In this document: positions 45,657-57,256 of the stretch, piece after piece
How the letters are laid out: every line of letters begins with the position of its first letter
How positions within the stretch are numbered: position 1 is the stretch's first letter
Origin: Eutypa lata
Taxonomy: Eukaryota; Ascomycota; Sordariomycetes; Xylariales; Diatrypaceae
Direction of reading: 5' to 3'
NCBI GenBank assembly: GCA_022661535.1
Contig: JAKULF010000006.1
Location: forward strand, 992,001 to 1,056,000
DNA length: 64,000 bases
Made by a program: the position numbers and the translations under genes
Notes under the pieces: model-generated
What the model was told of the DNA's origin: nothing
The model's database searches: none
What the model saw: the letters and a program-made list of their open reading frames with translations, nothing else

Positions 45657-46521
45657 ATGGCGACTCAGGCGGACTACAAGGACAGACAGTTCCTAGCTGT
45701 GATCGGTGATGAGGTATGCATGCCTGTCTGACCCGTCGTCACCGGATAAGTGAATGCGCTCGTCCATCTATCCATCTCCGCATCCCCTTCCACATAGGCT
45801 CATGAATATAAAATATAAAGTACTTAACTAACCAACGTGTCTGTCTCACCGCCACCAGGACTCAGTAACGGGTTTACTGCTCGCGGGCATCGGTGTAAGC
45901 AACGTCCGAACCAAGCCGTCGTGTCGTGTCGCCTCTCTACTCTACTCTATCTCTTTCTGTGGCCAGGCAGGGCAGGGCAGGGCAGGGCGGGCGGACACTA
46001 TTTGATGGGGTGGTGGGTTAGTTATGTAGTGGTGACTAACGGATAGCGGGTATCCCAAAAAAAAAAACAGCACGTCACGAACCCTCCCGACTCGCAGAAG
46101 AACTTCCTCGTCGTCGACGGCAAGACCGAGACCCAGGCCATCGAGGCCGCGTTCGAGCGGTTCACGACGGAGCGCAAGGACATCGGCATCATTTTGATCA
46201 ACCAGCATGTGCGTCATCATCACCAACCTTTGACACGCCCCCTCCCCCCCTTTTTGGTGTTGTCCTCAAGTGAGAGAAGAAGAAGAAGAAGAAAAGCAGA
46301 GGAAAGACGGATGGATGAGTGAATAGGCTCGAAGATGTTATCTAACAAGGAGGTCACCTCATTTGTTTGTTTTTATCTAGATCGCCGAGAAGATCAGACA
46401 CCGCATCGACACGTACACGGCCGCCTTCCCGACCGTCCTCGAGATCCCCAGCAAAGACCACCCGTACGATCCCGAGAAGGACAGCGTACTGCGGAGGGTG
46501 CGGCGGTTGTTCGGGGAGTAG
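45657..46521 (+). CDS. VMA7: V-type H+-ATPase subunit F (Vma7)
   Basis: A subunit of the V1 central stalk of the vacuolar proton pump. Four exons: 45657-45713, 45859-45894, 46071-46208 and 46381-46521, all phase 0, giving 123 residues, the normal length. The spliced protein has the family landmarks [20 protein letters not shown] across exons 1-2, [19 protein letters not shown], then [20 protein letters not shown] across the exon 3/4 junction, and [20 protein letters not shown] near the C-terminus. Exon 2 is only 36 bp. The acceptor of exon 3 follows a run of about 11 A's, which is unusual for a polypyrimidine region, but the join is unambiguous from the protein. Confidence 0.97.
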
Positions 46522-47333
46522 AGTAAAGTAAAGTAAAGAAAGAGCGGGTTTAATTATACGGTTAGGGGGTTGCACGATTATCACATTGTACAGATGGTTG
46601 TTAGTGACTCGTGAATTCGTCGGCTGTTTCATTTGATGACAGGAATTCAACGTCGGACCCAGACACGGCAAACTGTTCTTAACTACCTTAGTAGCATTGT
46701 TAAGCAAAGCATTGAAATATTTGATTGAATTTGTGTTTTTAGAATGAAGGCCCAGACGATGGATGCAGGTTATGTGGCCAAGGCAACGGGCAAGAGACCA
46801 TAAATAAAATAGTAAACCAAAGGACTTCGCGGAAACAGAATAGTCGAAAAGTCCCTCGACGAATATCATTCTTCTTTCTATGCGTGATATGTTTGACCCT
46901 AATGCTACTACTACACTCCTTTCTCTCCGCGTATTAACTAACCACTTCGCTCACTTCACTTGCCGAAACAATGATGCTGCCGTTATGTACTGCTATTGAA
47001 TGCACAACCAAATTGACAAAAAAGGAAGAAGGGGGAAAAAACTACGCGAAGTATGCATGAGAAGACGCCCCAACTTGACACATGAAGTCAAAAGACACAA
47101 GGCAAAAAAAGGTCCTCAAGTCCGTCAAAAAAGAATGCAGCGTGTCCATCCATCGATCCATCAATCCATCATCATCGTGAAACCATGTTGTTATTGTTGC
47201 TGTTGCTGTTGTTGCTAAAAGGCTCGCTCCAAACATACAAAAATGCACATCACCAGAAAAAAGAGTAAGACTTGACTGAATACCCTGAGTTAGGTAGAGA
47301 GGATAGGATAGCCTTCCTCGCCACGCCAGTCTT
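46522..47333. other. convergent intergenic region
   Basis: Lies between the 3' ends of VMA7 and the NPC2-like gene. An AAAGT/AGTAA tract directly follows the VMA7 stop. No gene seen. Confidence 0.5.
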
Positions 47334-48129
47334 TTACAAATCGCCCATAGAGTTCTTCTTGCCACCGAACGTAACGGTAGCCTGGAGACAGGTGATGGGC
47401 TTGCCGTCGACGCTGACGATCTCGGCGTGGACGTTGTAGGTTCCCTGTTCGTTTTAGTTATATCCATTAGTATCGATCCATCTATACATAATAAAAGCTT
47501 GCGACCGTCCCAACGTCGTGTGTCTAATGATAAACATTATAAGAGGGCAGAAGAGACATACCGGTGGCACTTCCTTGGGAATCTCGACGGCCTTCGTGAT
47601 GGATAGGATGCCCTTCTCGATGGGGCACTCTAGATCGACGTTGGAGACCTGCTCGCATAGATCGGCCTTGGTGTTGACAAGACGGATCAGACCATACTTG
47701 ACGACGAGGTTGACGTAGGCGCCGTCCTCAATCGTCTCGAAGACGGTTCCCGTTGCTCGGATTACTAGATTGCCTCCCCTGTGCACGTACCAAGTATGAA
47801 GTTAATTCAACCATCCCATAGACATTATCTTGAACTTGGCATCATCGCTAGACCAGGCTAGACCAGACTAGACTGGACTGGACTAGACTAGACGATGAAG
47901 AAGGGGAGAAGGAGACGTACGCCTCAGGTGGGTTCGGCAGCAGATCGACCTGCTCGATGTGGACAATGTCCTTGCTGTGATCGCTATCGCAGAACTCGAG
48001 CGGTGAGTCGCCGGGGACCCTGTTGGCGTCGTTGACGATGACGTCCTGGCTGCCGCTGCCGAACCAGCTCCCAGCCGAGACGACGGTGGCGGACAGGGCC
48101 GCTACGCAGGTGGTGGTAGAGAATCTCAT
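47334..48129 (-). CDS. NPC2: phosphatidylglycerol/phosphatidylinositol transfer protein, NPC2-like (ML domain)
   Basis: A lumenal vacuolar sterol/phospholipid transfer protein. Three exons on the minus strand: 47921-48129, 47562-47778 and 47334-47444 (178 residues), with GTACGT and GTATGT donors and CAG acceptors in matching phases. The signal peptide is MRFSTTTCVAALSATVVSAG. The ML domain runs from VPGDSPLEFCDSDHSKDIV through QVDLLPNPPEAGGNLVIRAT, VNLVVKYGLIRLVNTKADLC and LECPIEKGILSITKAVEIP to GTYNVHAEIVSVDGKPITCL and a final QATVTFG. Conserved cysteines suited to the usual disulfides are present. The start is set by the signal peptide; the longer frame upstream is repetitive and non-coding. 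A GGAGTA repeat lies just upstream of the start. Confidence 0.93.
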
Positions 48130-49852
48130 TGCGGGAGAGTAGGAGAGTAGGAGAGTAGGAGAGTAGGAGAGTAGGAGTGCTGCTTTCGTTCGTTTGGTGA
48201 GTAAGTACGTAAAGTCCAACCAAGATAGCAATAGCAATAGCAGGCGGTTCGAAGGAACGAGAGTTAATTGCTCTCTGACTAGGTAGTAGGTAACCAACCT
48301 ACTTACGATAACGATAAATAAAAGGGAACTTAACTACCTTATTGAGAAGAGAAAGCGGAGGTAGGTGAGAGTGAGAGAGAGAGAGAGAGCCTCAAGAGAA
48401 GCGAGCCAGAAGATGGATGGCGATGCCAATTAGTTATGGTGATGAGGATGGGTCGATGAAGACGAAGATGACGATGACTGGGTTTTACACCAATGATCGA
48501 TTAACCAACTATTCGGCGTCAAGTCGAATGCAGGTAGGTAAGTAGAGTAGTTATCGTAGATAGCCCTTTTCGTTTGTTTTAGAGTTGTTGTTGGTGTAGC
48601 TGTCGGTTTTGGAGGCGGCGAAAGATAAACTATGGGGTGGCGGCGGCGAGCGACAAGCGGAGGCAGGCAGGGCAGCATGTGCTTCAGACTTGCAGATCTT
48701 GGTTGGTTGAGGCACGTCACCAGACCTCCAAGTGAGCCTTGCGATTTTGGGGGTTGGGGGGCTTGGGGGGGCAAGCGGTAGACAAAAAAATTGTCAAAAC
48801 TCGCACTGGCCTAGAATCGGTGTTTTGTATGTGATTTTGGTGGTGCGGGGACAGTGCGGATAGTGCGAAATCGTGTGGTTTCTGACAATTTTTTTGTCCA
48901 CCGCTTGGGGGGGATAAGTGCACTGATAACGCTAACGGAACAGGGGGCAGGCTGGGGCAAGGGCTCGGGGGATGTTTTGGTGGGTTACCTAAGGCCTCCG
49001 ATACAACTGGCAGGAGGAGCATGCGCAGCTGGTAGATCATCAATTACGTAATTACTTGATGCTTTGGATGATGCCACCATCAAGTTTGCAGGCTCATTCT
49101 CATCGGTAACACGATACTTGTCATGACCCTGAACAGAAGCTACGGTATTACTTATACATCTTCTTGGCAAAGAATTGCATGCCATTATAATTTAGAATAG
49201 CCTTCTTCAGGCTTAGAGCTCTATAGCTTCATTCACAATTCGATGCTCGGATAGATGGGATCAGCCATTCACAATGATTCCCGTTCATTATTCCAATCTA
49301 CCATTATCATTCCCACCCAGGCAACGAAGAAGAAAACGTCATTTCATCCATTCACGGTCATTATTAAGGAATCGCGGAGAAAAGAAATACATAACAAGGC
49401 GTTTTTGAAATAAAATAAAATAAAACAAAAAGCAGACACCATGCGAAGGGGGTATAATAACCAGACGCCATTCTCATCAGAATCCGGCATGTCTTCTACA
49501 TTCTTTCTTTTCTTTTCTTTCTCTCCCTCCCCTTGCCATTTCATTTCATTTATTTATTTTGTTGCATTCATCTGTTTCCCCCCCATAACCAATAATATCC
49601 CCTCCCACCCATCATTAAGTATCGATTGTATCTCATAAACCAAAAGGAAATAGAAACCTGCCGTAGAATTCCCCCAAGGAGAGCAAAAAAATTCGTCAGC
49701 TTGAAGAATGGTTGTTAAGGTAGGTAGGCCCGATGACTTGCAAACGTTCATCATCATCAGGAACGTTGCCCCCACCCGCGCCCCGAACATCGAGTTAGGG
49801 CGCGCCCAGAAAGAAAGAGTGAGAAAAAAAGGCGCGTTTAGCGATAATGTGA
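48130..49852. other. intergenic region with inverted-repeat element
   Basis: The left end is the NPC2-like promoter with a GAGTAGGA repeat (about 48135-48178) and a GA tract near 48369-48388. The 136 bp inverted-repeat element is listed separately. The right end is the 3' UTR of the CSC1 gene. No protein gene seen. Confidence 0.5.
48772..48907. mobile_element. 136 bp MITE-like inverted-repeat element
   Basis: The ends are near-perfect inverted repeats: CAAGCGGTAGACAAAAAAAT continuing to TGTCA on the left (48772-48796), and its complement on the right (48883-48907), matching at 24 of 25 positions. Both ends abut a run of six or more G's, so the target-site duplication may be a G run and its length is ambiguous. 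The interior of about 86 bp has no coding capacity. Size and structure fit a miniature inverted-repeat transposable element. Confidence 0.75.
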
Positions 49853-52714
49853 TTAGTAGTAGATCTTCTCCTCCCAGACGGGCGGGCGCACGGCCTCGGT
49901 ATCCCAGATGAGCTTGTTCTTGTCGTCGAGGACGCACCCCTCGTCCGTGATGGGGATGACCTTGCCGGTGTCGCGGACCTCCTGCTTGGAGATGCCCATG
50001 GGGTCCTCGGGGATCCAGAGCAGCGGGGTGGGGCTGGTCACCGACGGCGGGTAGTAGGCGTTCTGCTCCACCTCGTCCGTGTAGAGGTTGTGCACGTCGA
50101 CCGCGTCGCTGGGCACCAGCTTGCGGAGCGCCGCGAAGTCGCAGTACGCCCAGGGCTTGAGGAACTTAGCCACGATCCCCGGGTCCTTGCCTTCGGTGGC
50201 GGCAGGGCCGGCCGGCGACACCTTATCGCCGTTCTTAACGTAGCTCTCCTCTGAGCCCTGCTGGCGCAGGCTATCCTCCTCAGAAGCAAGGGTCCGGGGC
50301 AGGTTGTACAGCAGTGGGTCGATGGCGGCGTTCATGGTGATATTGAACAGCGCGGTGAAGACGAGGAAGGCGATCATCAGTACCATCGGGCCGATAGCTA
50401 CGGATACGGCGAAAAGACCAATCATACAGATCTCGGAGATATAGATTCCCACGAAGAGGTGCTTTAGAGCTCTAGGATAGATCAATCCGCGCGTGTCGAT
50501 CTTGGTGTCCGTGACGAAAAAGACGTTGTACCTCCATGCGAGGTAGAACAGGGACAAGCCAACGAAAGCGAATCCAAGAACCAAGGGAGCGATAGCCGCA
50601 TACACGAGACCTGCACTTGTTAATAACATGGTTCTAGTTATAGAGGTGCGATTGGTATACTAACTAATCACAGCGATATTCGTATAGACCGGGAGGACAC
50701 TTCCCCAGGAGATGGCAGATAGGTTGGCCCATTTCTGGTACATGGCACGCGGAGTCCCAGCCAAGAACTTGTAAAGGAGCGAGAAGATGACGAAGCCGAC
50801 GACTTGGGATATGACACCAGATGCAATGGTTAGACCCTGAACCATGAAGTACGAAATGTAGAAGTTGGAGGCCGTAGGGATGTTCTCTGCGAGTAATGTT
50901 GTAACACTTGAGGGATCGTCAATAATCTGAGTGACCACGGCAGACGCAGAAGACGTAAACGTTGCGACCAGGAACACCTGGATGACCTGGAAGGCAAAGT
51001 ACGCATTTTGAGTGAAGAGCTCCACGCGCGAGAGAGATGGTTCACCGGCCAGCTTAGCACATACTGTTCAGATGTTAGTAAAAGGGTCGACTGGATATGT
51101 TACAGGGTATTTTAGACTCACATCTCATGATAACAGGTACGAGGGACATGAGGACAGCCAATAGGACGGAAGGGAGAAGCCCGGTGATTACCCCCATGAT
51201 TACCTGTGGGATCGCATCCAGCCACGTCAGGAAGGCGAGTGTCTTGAGATTGTCGACGTTGGAGATGATACCAACGACAGCCACGGGTATAGCCCAGAAG
51301 ATGATGAGGGCAGTGATGAAAGCAATGACTGCAAATCTGCGGACCACCCTCTGCCACCAAGAAACTTTCAAAGCGGACCACACGACCTCGCCAGGAGTGA
51401 CGCCGATGTACTTAGGGCTCATCTGCAGGGCTTGGTGATGCGCCAGGACTTGGTAGGCCGACTCCGCGTCAGCCTGGGTGAAGAATTCGACGAAAACAGC
51501 GGGGATCTTCTTGTAGGATCCAGTACGGTAGGTATCCTGAGCCGTCTGTGTAGCTGGGATGAGACGTGCCAGCTCCGTTCGGCACCACTCAATAGTATCG
51601 ACCTTCTTGCCCACAAGACCCAGGAAACCAAGCCGATGCGCGGGGCGTTTCTTGGTGGGGATCCAGCGAGCTGCCAGGGTTCCCGGCTCGGCATCCGCAG
51701 GTGCCTCTACTCTCTCATCCGCCGCACCACCCTTCTTGATCGCCTTGAGACGTTCAGCGTTCGCAAGTTTGAGGAGCTTCACTTCGGCCTTTTCCAGCTT
51801 CATGGACACCTCGTCACGCTCCTTGACCAAGTCATCGATCTTCTCGGTATCACCAGTAATCCAGACATGCTTGACCGTGTCACCGAAGACCTTGCGTATC
51901 CGAGCCTCGTCGAGATACGATTCGGGAACCGAAACGAAGAGCACGGTCCGCGAGGAGATCCGGTTGGCGAACAGCGGCGAGAGCAGGAACGCCTGTCGGA
52001 GGTTGACGTAGAAAATGGACTCTCGCAAGATCAGGTACATGACGAAGCCGTAGAACACCCAGGCCATCAGGGCATGGGCGAAGTAGCGGTTTTTCTGGGT
52101 GTCGGAGTCGATGTTGGCGTACGACAACAGCGTCAGCTGCGTCTTCCCCGCGCTGCCGGTCGCGTTGATCGGGAACAGGACGGGCCAGAGTATGCAGCAT
52201 CCTACGAAGGCAATAACAACTAGCATGCGCAAGAACCGGAGGAAGAGATACGCATCGAGCGACTGGTGCTGCAGGACGTGGATGTCGGGGAGCTTCCAAA
52301 ACGACCCAAACCAATTGAACAGGCCGTTTGGAAGAGGCGGAGATCGTTCGCTGGGACGAGCGTCATATTAACTCGACTGGCACAAAATGAAGGTGATAAA
52401 AAAGAGAGAAAAGGGAAAAGAGAGACCCATTGATGCGCTTACCTTTCGCGAAGACTCCCAAGATAGGTTCTCGGTGCATAGTATCGCCTGTGACTCCTTC
52501 GCAGGATCAGGAAGATTATAATGTAGACGGCAGCAATCAGGGCAGTCGGGGCCAATGTCGAGACCAGTCCTATTCCAAAATGTCAGTTATATACATGTAA
52601 CCATATATATATCTATATCTATATGGGGATGTGTTCGACTGCCGTACCTGATAGCGACGACTCTGGGGGGTCATTGCTGTCATCACGGGCTGACCCCTGA
52701 TTGGGATCACTCAT
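49853..52714 (-). CDS. CSC1/OSCA-type stress-gated cation channel (RSN1_7TM, DUF221)
   Basis: A plasma-membrane, osmotically or mechanically gated cation channel family. Five exons on the minus strand: 52648-52714, 52443-52569, 51122-52350, 50665-51063 and 49853-50610 (859 residues), all phases consistent. The order is that of the family: an N-terminal helix (ALIAAVYIIIFLILRRSHRR), a RYYAPRTYLGSL segment, a second helix (MLVVIAFVGCCILWPVLFPI), the cytosolic domain with RTVLFVSVPESYLDEARI and a coiled pair (DDLVKERDEVSMKLEKAEVK), then PKYIGVTPGEVVWSALKVSW. The 7TM core follows, with GLLPSVLLAVLMSLVPVIMR, AYFAFQVIQVFLVATFTSSA and NVFFVTDTKIDTRGLIYPRA. The C-terminal tail includes YYPPSVTSPTPLLWIPEDPM. 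Length and topology are typical. Confidence 0.95.
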
Positions 52715-54837
52715 GTTGACGGAGCTTCGCTGGTGGTCGATTCAAGCCAGTTAATGGTCTAATCGGAGAGCGGTCGGTCTCGTGCAGCACGATAATAAGC
52801 AACGACGAGCTCTATACCAGTCGTTTTTGGTATGCGTTGCTGTTGTGCTGTTTTATTTTTCCTTTCCTGATTTTCTTACAGCCAGCGCCCCTTGTATAAG
52901 CTAAGTAGCTAGTGAAAGTGACCGCAAGACCTAGGACTAATCCTCCTGTTTGTGGCTTCTGAGGAATTGCCGTCCGATGAATCGACTGTCCACCTCTTGA
53001 TAACTCGTTCGAGTCCCCAACAGTACGCGAAGAAATAGGTTCCAGAAGAGAAAGAGGGACCGGACGTCAAGACGAGAATATGTAGGGGTTTAAGCCTCAA
53101 GATAATCTTGGCCCGTTTTGGGGGGGGGGTGATGGTCGTCAAGTACTATGTATGTAGGTGGTTAAGGAGCTGAACCCTTAACTATTATTTGCCTATAATC
53201 AATAGGTTGATCAAAATTAGGTTTAGCGTCCTGTACGAGTCGGTCTAAATTCAGGATTTCTAGCCTAGCTCCCCTGTCTGTCTTTACTGCTTAACTTTTA
53301 ACTAGCGGAATTGGAGAAGAAAAATTAAAATAAAATGGATGGGCGGGAGGTATGACGATAGTTGGCACCTACCCTTGTCGATCTAGATCTTGTTTCAGGG
53401 GACCGCTCCTCCCTCAACTTCCAAGGTTGATGCAAGCTCTGGTGTTGATGCAGCTCGTAATGGTACTCCAATGTAACCCCTTCCCTGCAAGTCAAGAACT
53501 CCAGCGCATCGGGAAGTTATGTATTGTGTGTGTAGTCTCACTTTTTTTTTTTCACATGTGTTAACTATCGGCACTCACCGCGCGTAAGTGCTTTGAGGGC
53601 AGCTGGGAACCGGGGGCTTATAAAACTACAGGCGTTATGCAACGACGGGATTGGACCAAAGGGTCGCCTTTTGCAGGGGAAAAATCAAGAAAGGCTACCT
53701 AGATTCCGTCCGGTTCGACAATTCGCGCCCGCAACGGGAAGGAAAACCCAAAAATAAATTGATAAATAATTCTCAATAATAAATGATTCGACTGGATGAG
53801 ACTATCCACAAAGCGGTAATGTGAAACTTGAAGGATGAGAAGCAACTATCCACCGACCGCAGAGAGTGATATGATCCAGACTGGAAATGCAAAGAATGTA
53901 TTCATTACCGAGTCACTTATTTACATATGTATGCAGATCAGTTCAATGTTACCTACATAATGTATGTACCGTTACTGTTCGTAAATTCTCATCTTCATTT
54001 GTTTTGTTTCATTCTCTGGCAAGTGTGTGGGCATGAACATGGTCCGAAGTGGTATGCGCGTCTTGTGACATCACTGGCGCCAGAGTATCACCAGCGCTAG
54101 ACCATAGACCCAGCAACCCAGCAAAAACAGACCCATCAACTGCCGCCCGAACACTCGATAGTGCCGCCAATCGCCAATCGCCCATCGTTCAAGCAGCCAA
54201 GCTGTTGCATCAATACCTAACCTGATCAGAGTGAGCTGTTCCCTAGCTGCCTAGTAATAATGTAATCTTGGTACTCCCCCCAAAAATTAGGAGAGATAGG
54301 AAATGAGTTCGTGGCTTGTCCTTTCCTCATTCTTCACCATCTGACGGTGTGCCCTTTCTCACATATGTAGGTCCGAATATATAATTGACAGATCAACAGT
54401 CTTGGCAGGTACTTACTTACATAAGTCATGATATTACTGTCTCATCTGCTCATCTGTTTGATATGATAATATGAGGAGATGACTGTAGTAGTGATTCATT
54501 ATCATATCTGCCATATGTAGCACAGTTAGACTACATTAGACATGCTCATGATGTTGGTCCTAACTGCGTACATCCTCTTACGTAGCTGACTTATTTGATG
54601 TGATACTAGAGAAGTCTCCACATAAAAGACTTTTTTACTACATATCGTACGAATCTCTAATTCCAACCTTGATCTCTTTTAGATTCCCGCGTTACACTAT
54701 TGCGTAGCGGTAACATGTTCAGTGGTTGCACATACGATAGATGGTTATGTGTGCGACGACTCACTCGATCACTAACTACATGTAGCTCTACTTGTGTTAT
54801 GTATGTAGTGTAACTAACCGATAACCACCTTTAAACA
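52715..54837. other. intergenic region left of the AT-rich element
   Basis: Contains the CSC1 promoter (first few hundred bases) and then about 1.5 kb without a supportable gene. A G run lies near 53118-53127. Confidence 0.45.
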
Positions 54838-54843
54838 TACGTA

Positions 54844-56190
54844 CCTTATTAAGTGGTTGCTAGAAAAATTCGGCCGCTTTACTTATACAATTACTACTTG
54901 CAATTTAATTACGATGTTTTTAAATTTATTAATAATTTATATATAATTTAAAAGATTTTATTATTAATTTATTAATTAATTTTTTATTATAATTACGTTT
55001 TTAAAATATTATAATATAAAATGTATTTAAAAATTTATAATTTTGTTTTTAATTAATTTTTAATTATTTATAACGTAATTTTTTAATATAATTTTATTTT
55101 ATATAATATATTTTTTAATATAAACTTTTAAATTTTTTTATATATTTTTAATAAAAATTAAATTTAAATTTTTTAATATATTAATATATAAAATAAAATT
55201 ATTATATTTTTTTTTATTATATAATATTTTTATTATTTTAAAGTTTATAATTAAAAATATCGTTTTTTTATAAAATAAAGTTATTATTATATTTAAGTTA
55301 TTTTTTAATAATAAATTTAAAAATTTTATTAATATAAATATATTATATAATAATATTATTATTATTATTTTTAATATTATATTATATAAATAATTTTTAA
55401 AATTTTATATTAATAATACTTTAATAATATATATATAATTAATTATTTTTTTTCGTAAAATATATTTTATATTAAATATAATTAAAATATTTTCGTTTAT
55501 TAAACTTTTATATTTTTCTTTTAATTTTTAAATTTAAAAAAAAAATAATATTTATTATTAAATTAAACGTTATTTTAATATTTAAATTTAAAACGTAATT
55601 ATAATAATTTATATATATTTCGAATTTATTAATAAATATATTTTTAACGTTTATTTTTTTAAATAAATTATATATTTATATTAATTTTAATAATTAAAAG
55701 TTTTTTAAATTATATATTTTAAAAAATATTAATAATTAATAAAATTATAATTAATTTTTTTAAAAAAACGTATTTATAAAAAAAAATAAACTTTTTATTT
55801 ATTATTTTATAATAATTTTTTTATTTTATTAATATTTTTATTAATTAAACGTTTTTTATTATATTTTTAATTTTTATATTAAAAAAAATTATTATATTAA
55901 TAACGAAAAATAATTTTTTAAAAAATATTATTATTAATAAATTTTAAAACGTATTTATAACGAAAAATTTAATTATTTAAATGTAAAATAACTTCGTTAA
56001 TTAAAAATTATTTAATTTTTTAAATATTAACGCGTTTAAATGTATTAATAATTATATACGGCCTTTGTGGCCTTTGTTGTACCATTGTTGTTATCGAATT
56101 AAGTGTAAAATTACTAGTAAAAAATAATGTGTGTAAGTGGGAAGGTGGTGGGTGGGGCGGCCGAATTTTTCTGGCAACCACCTGCTTATG
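54844..56190. mobile_element. 1.35 kb inverted-repeat transposon, interior saturated by RIP
   Basis: Terminal inverted repeats of 34 bp: the left arm 54844-54877 (inner part GTGGTTGCTAGAAAAATTCG) matches the complement of the right arm 56157-56190 at 28 of 34 positions. Both ends are flanked by TACGTA (54838-54843 and 56191-56196), a possible target-site duplication, although the hexamer is palindromic. Three of the mismatches are C/T or G/A with the T or A on the left arm, as RIP would give. The interior, from about 54930 to 56040, is almost pure A+T with no coding capacity. The superfamily is not determinable from what remains. Confidence 0.78.
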
Positions 56191-56196
56191 TACGTA

Positions 56197-57256
56197 ATTT
56201 ATTCGATGCACCAGCCACGCTGTCATGATATCTAAATTCCAGCTCTGCAATCAAATAAGAGCGTCGCTGCCAACGGTCGTCGTCCTAGGAAGAGGGAAGA
56301 GAGAAGAGAATCCACATTCGCGTTCCAATTTACTTAGTTACGTTTCCAGCTACTCGGTGAAATTCCCTAGTGTGTGTTCTAGACTCGCGCAGGTCACCTA
56401 CTCTGCTACTCTAAACTTTATAGTTAGATTGATGTCAGACAATCCACTGAAAATCCGATCGTTCTAGGAAGTGCTAAAGATTAGGTACCTTAGTAGAAGT
56501 AGTTCATTTGATGTTATTTCGCCGGATCAAGCAGACATGATTAAAATGATGTGTAACCACAGATGAAGAGTTAGCAAAGTAGAAAAAAGCAACGCCAACC
56601 AGATATGGAGTCTTAGGAGAACAAGAAAGGAAGGGAAAGTCCAAATTGATAAAACGGGCTGAGGGTTTCGACTTTTACTTAACACTATAAACTATATCTA
56701 GGTAGGTAGGTAATCATCATGAAATATACCTGGTTACTCAACTTGCTATGTTATTAAAAGGGGTGGGAGTGAGGAGGCGACAAACAGAGGTAATACCATA
56801 TAACATACACATCCGGATTCATCGCAAATATGGTCATTCACTCAAAGGGAATTCCGATTCATGGTCTAGGAGATTCTTTGACCGAAAGCCTTTGTCCGGG
56901 GAAAATCAAAGACTTTTCCATAATGGGACAAGAATGTTTGCAATCGTCTGGTGGAGTGTGTCCCGGCATTCCTGCCCACCATGGGGAGAGTATTGTTGCT
57001 CTCTTAGAAGACGGGTCGAAGCGAACGCCCAACTCAAGAAGTGGTTCTCGTGAAATACCGTTTTATTTATTTTTCTGTTTATCTTGAAGTTATCTTGAAG
57101 TCCTACGCTCTCAATCTCCAATAGCCTCCTTTGCGGTAACCGGTGACTTTCGTTGTTGTTGTTTGCTGCATTGTTTAATCCTCTATTATCTAGAAGCAGA
57201 GTTAACGAACGAGCGAGCTCCGCTGAGCTTGACCGTGTCTCATCAACATCGTCATC
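56197..57256. other. intergenic region
   Basis: There is no gene I can support. The last part is the promoter and leader of the 545-residue protein gene. A TAGG repeat lies at about 56700-56712. Confidence 0.45.

Noticed and set aside
51432..52223. 263-codon plus-strand frame
   Set aside because: Antisense shadow of CSC1 exon 3, which has clear family motifs and splice sites.
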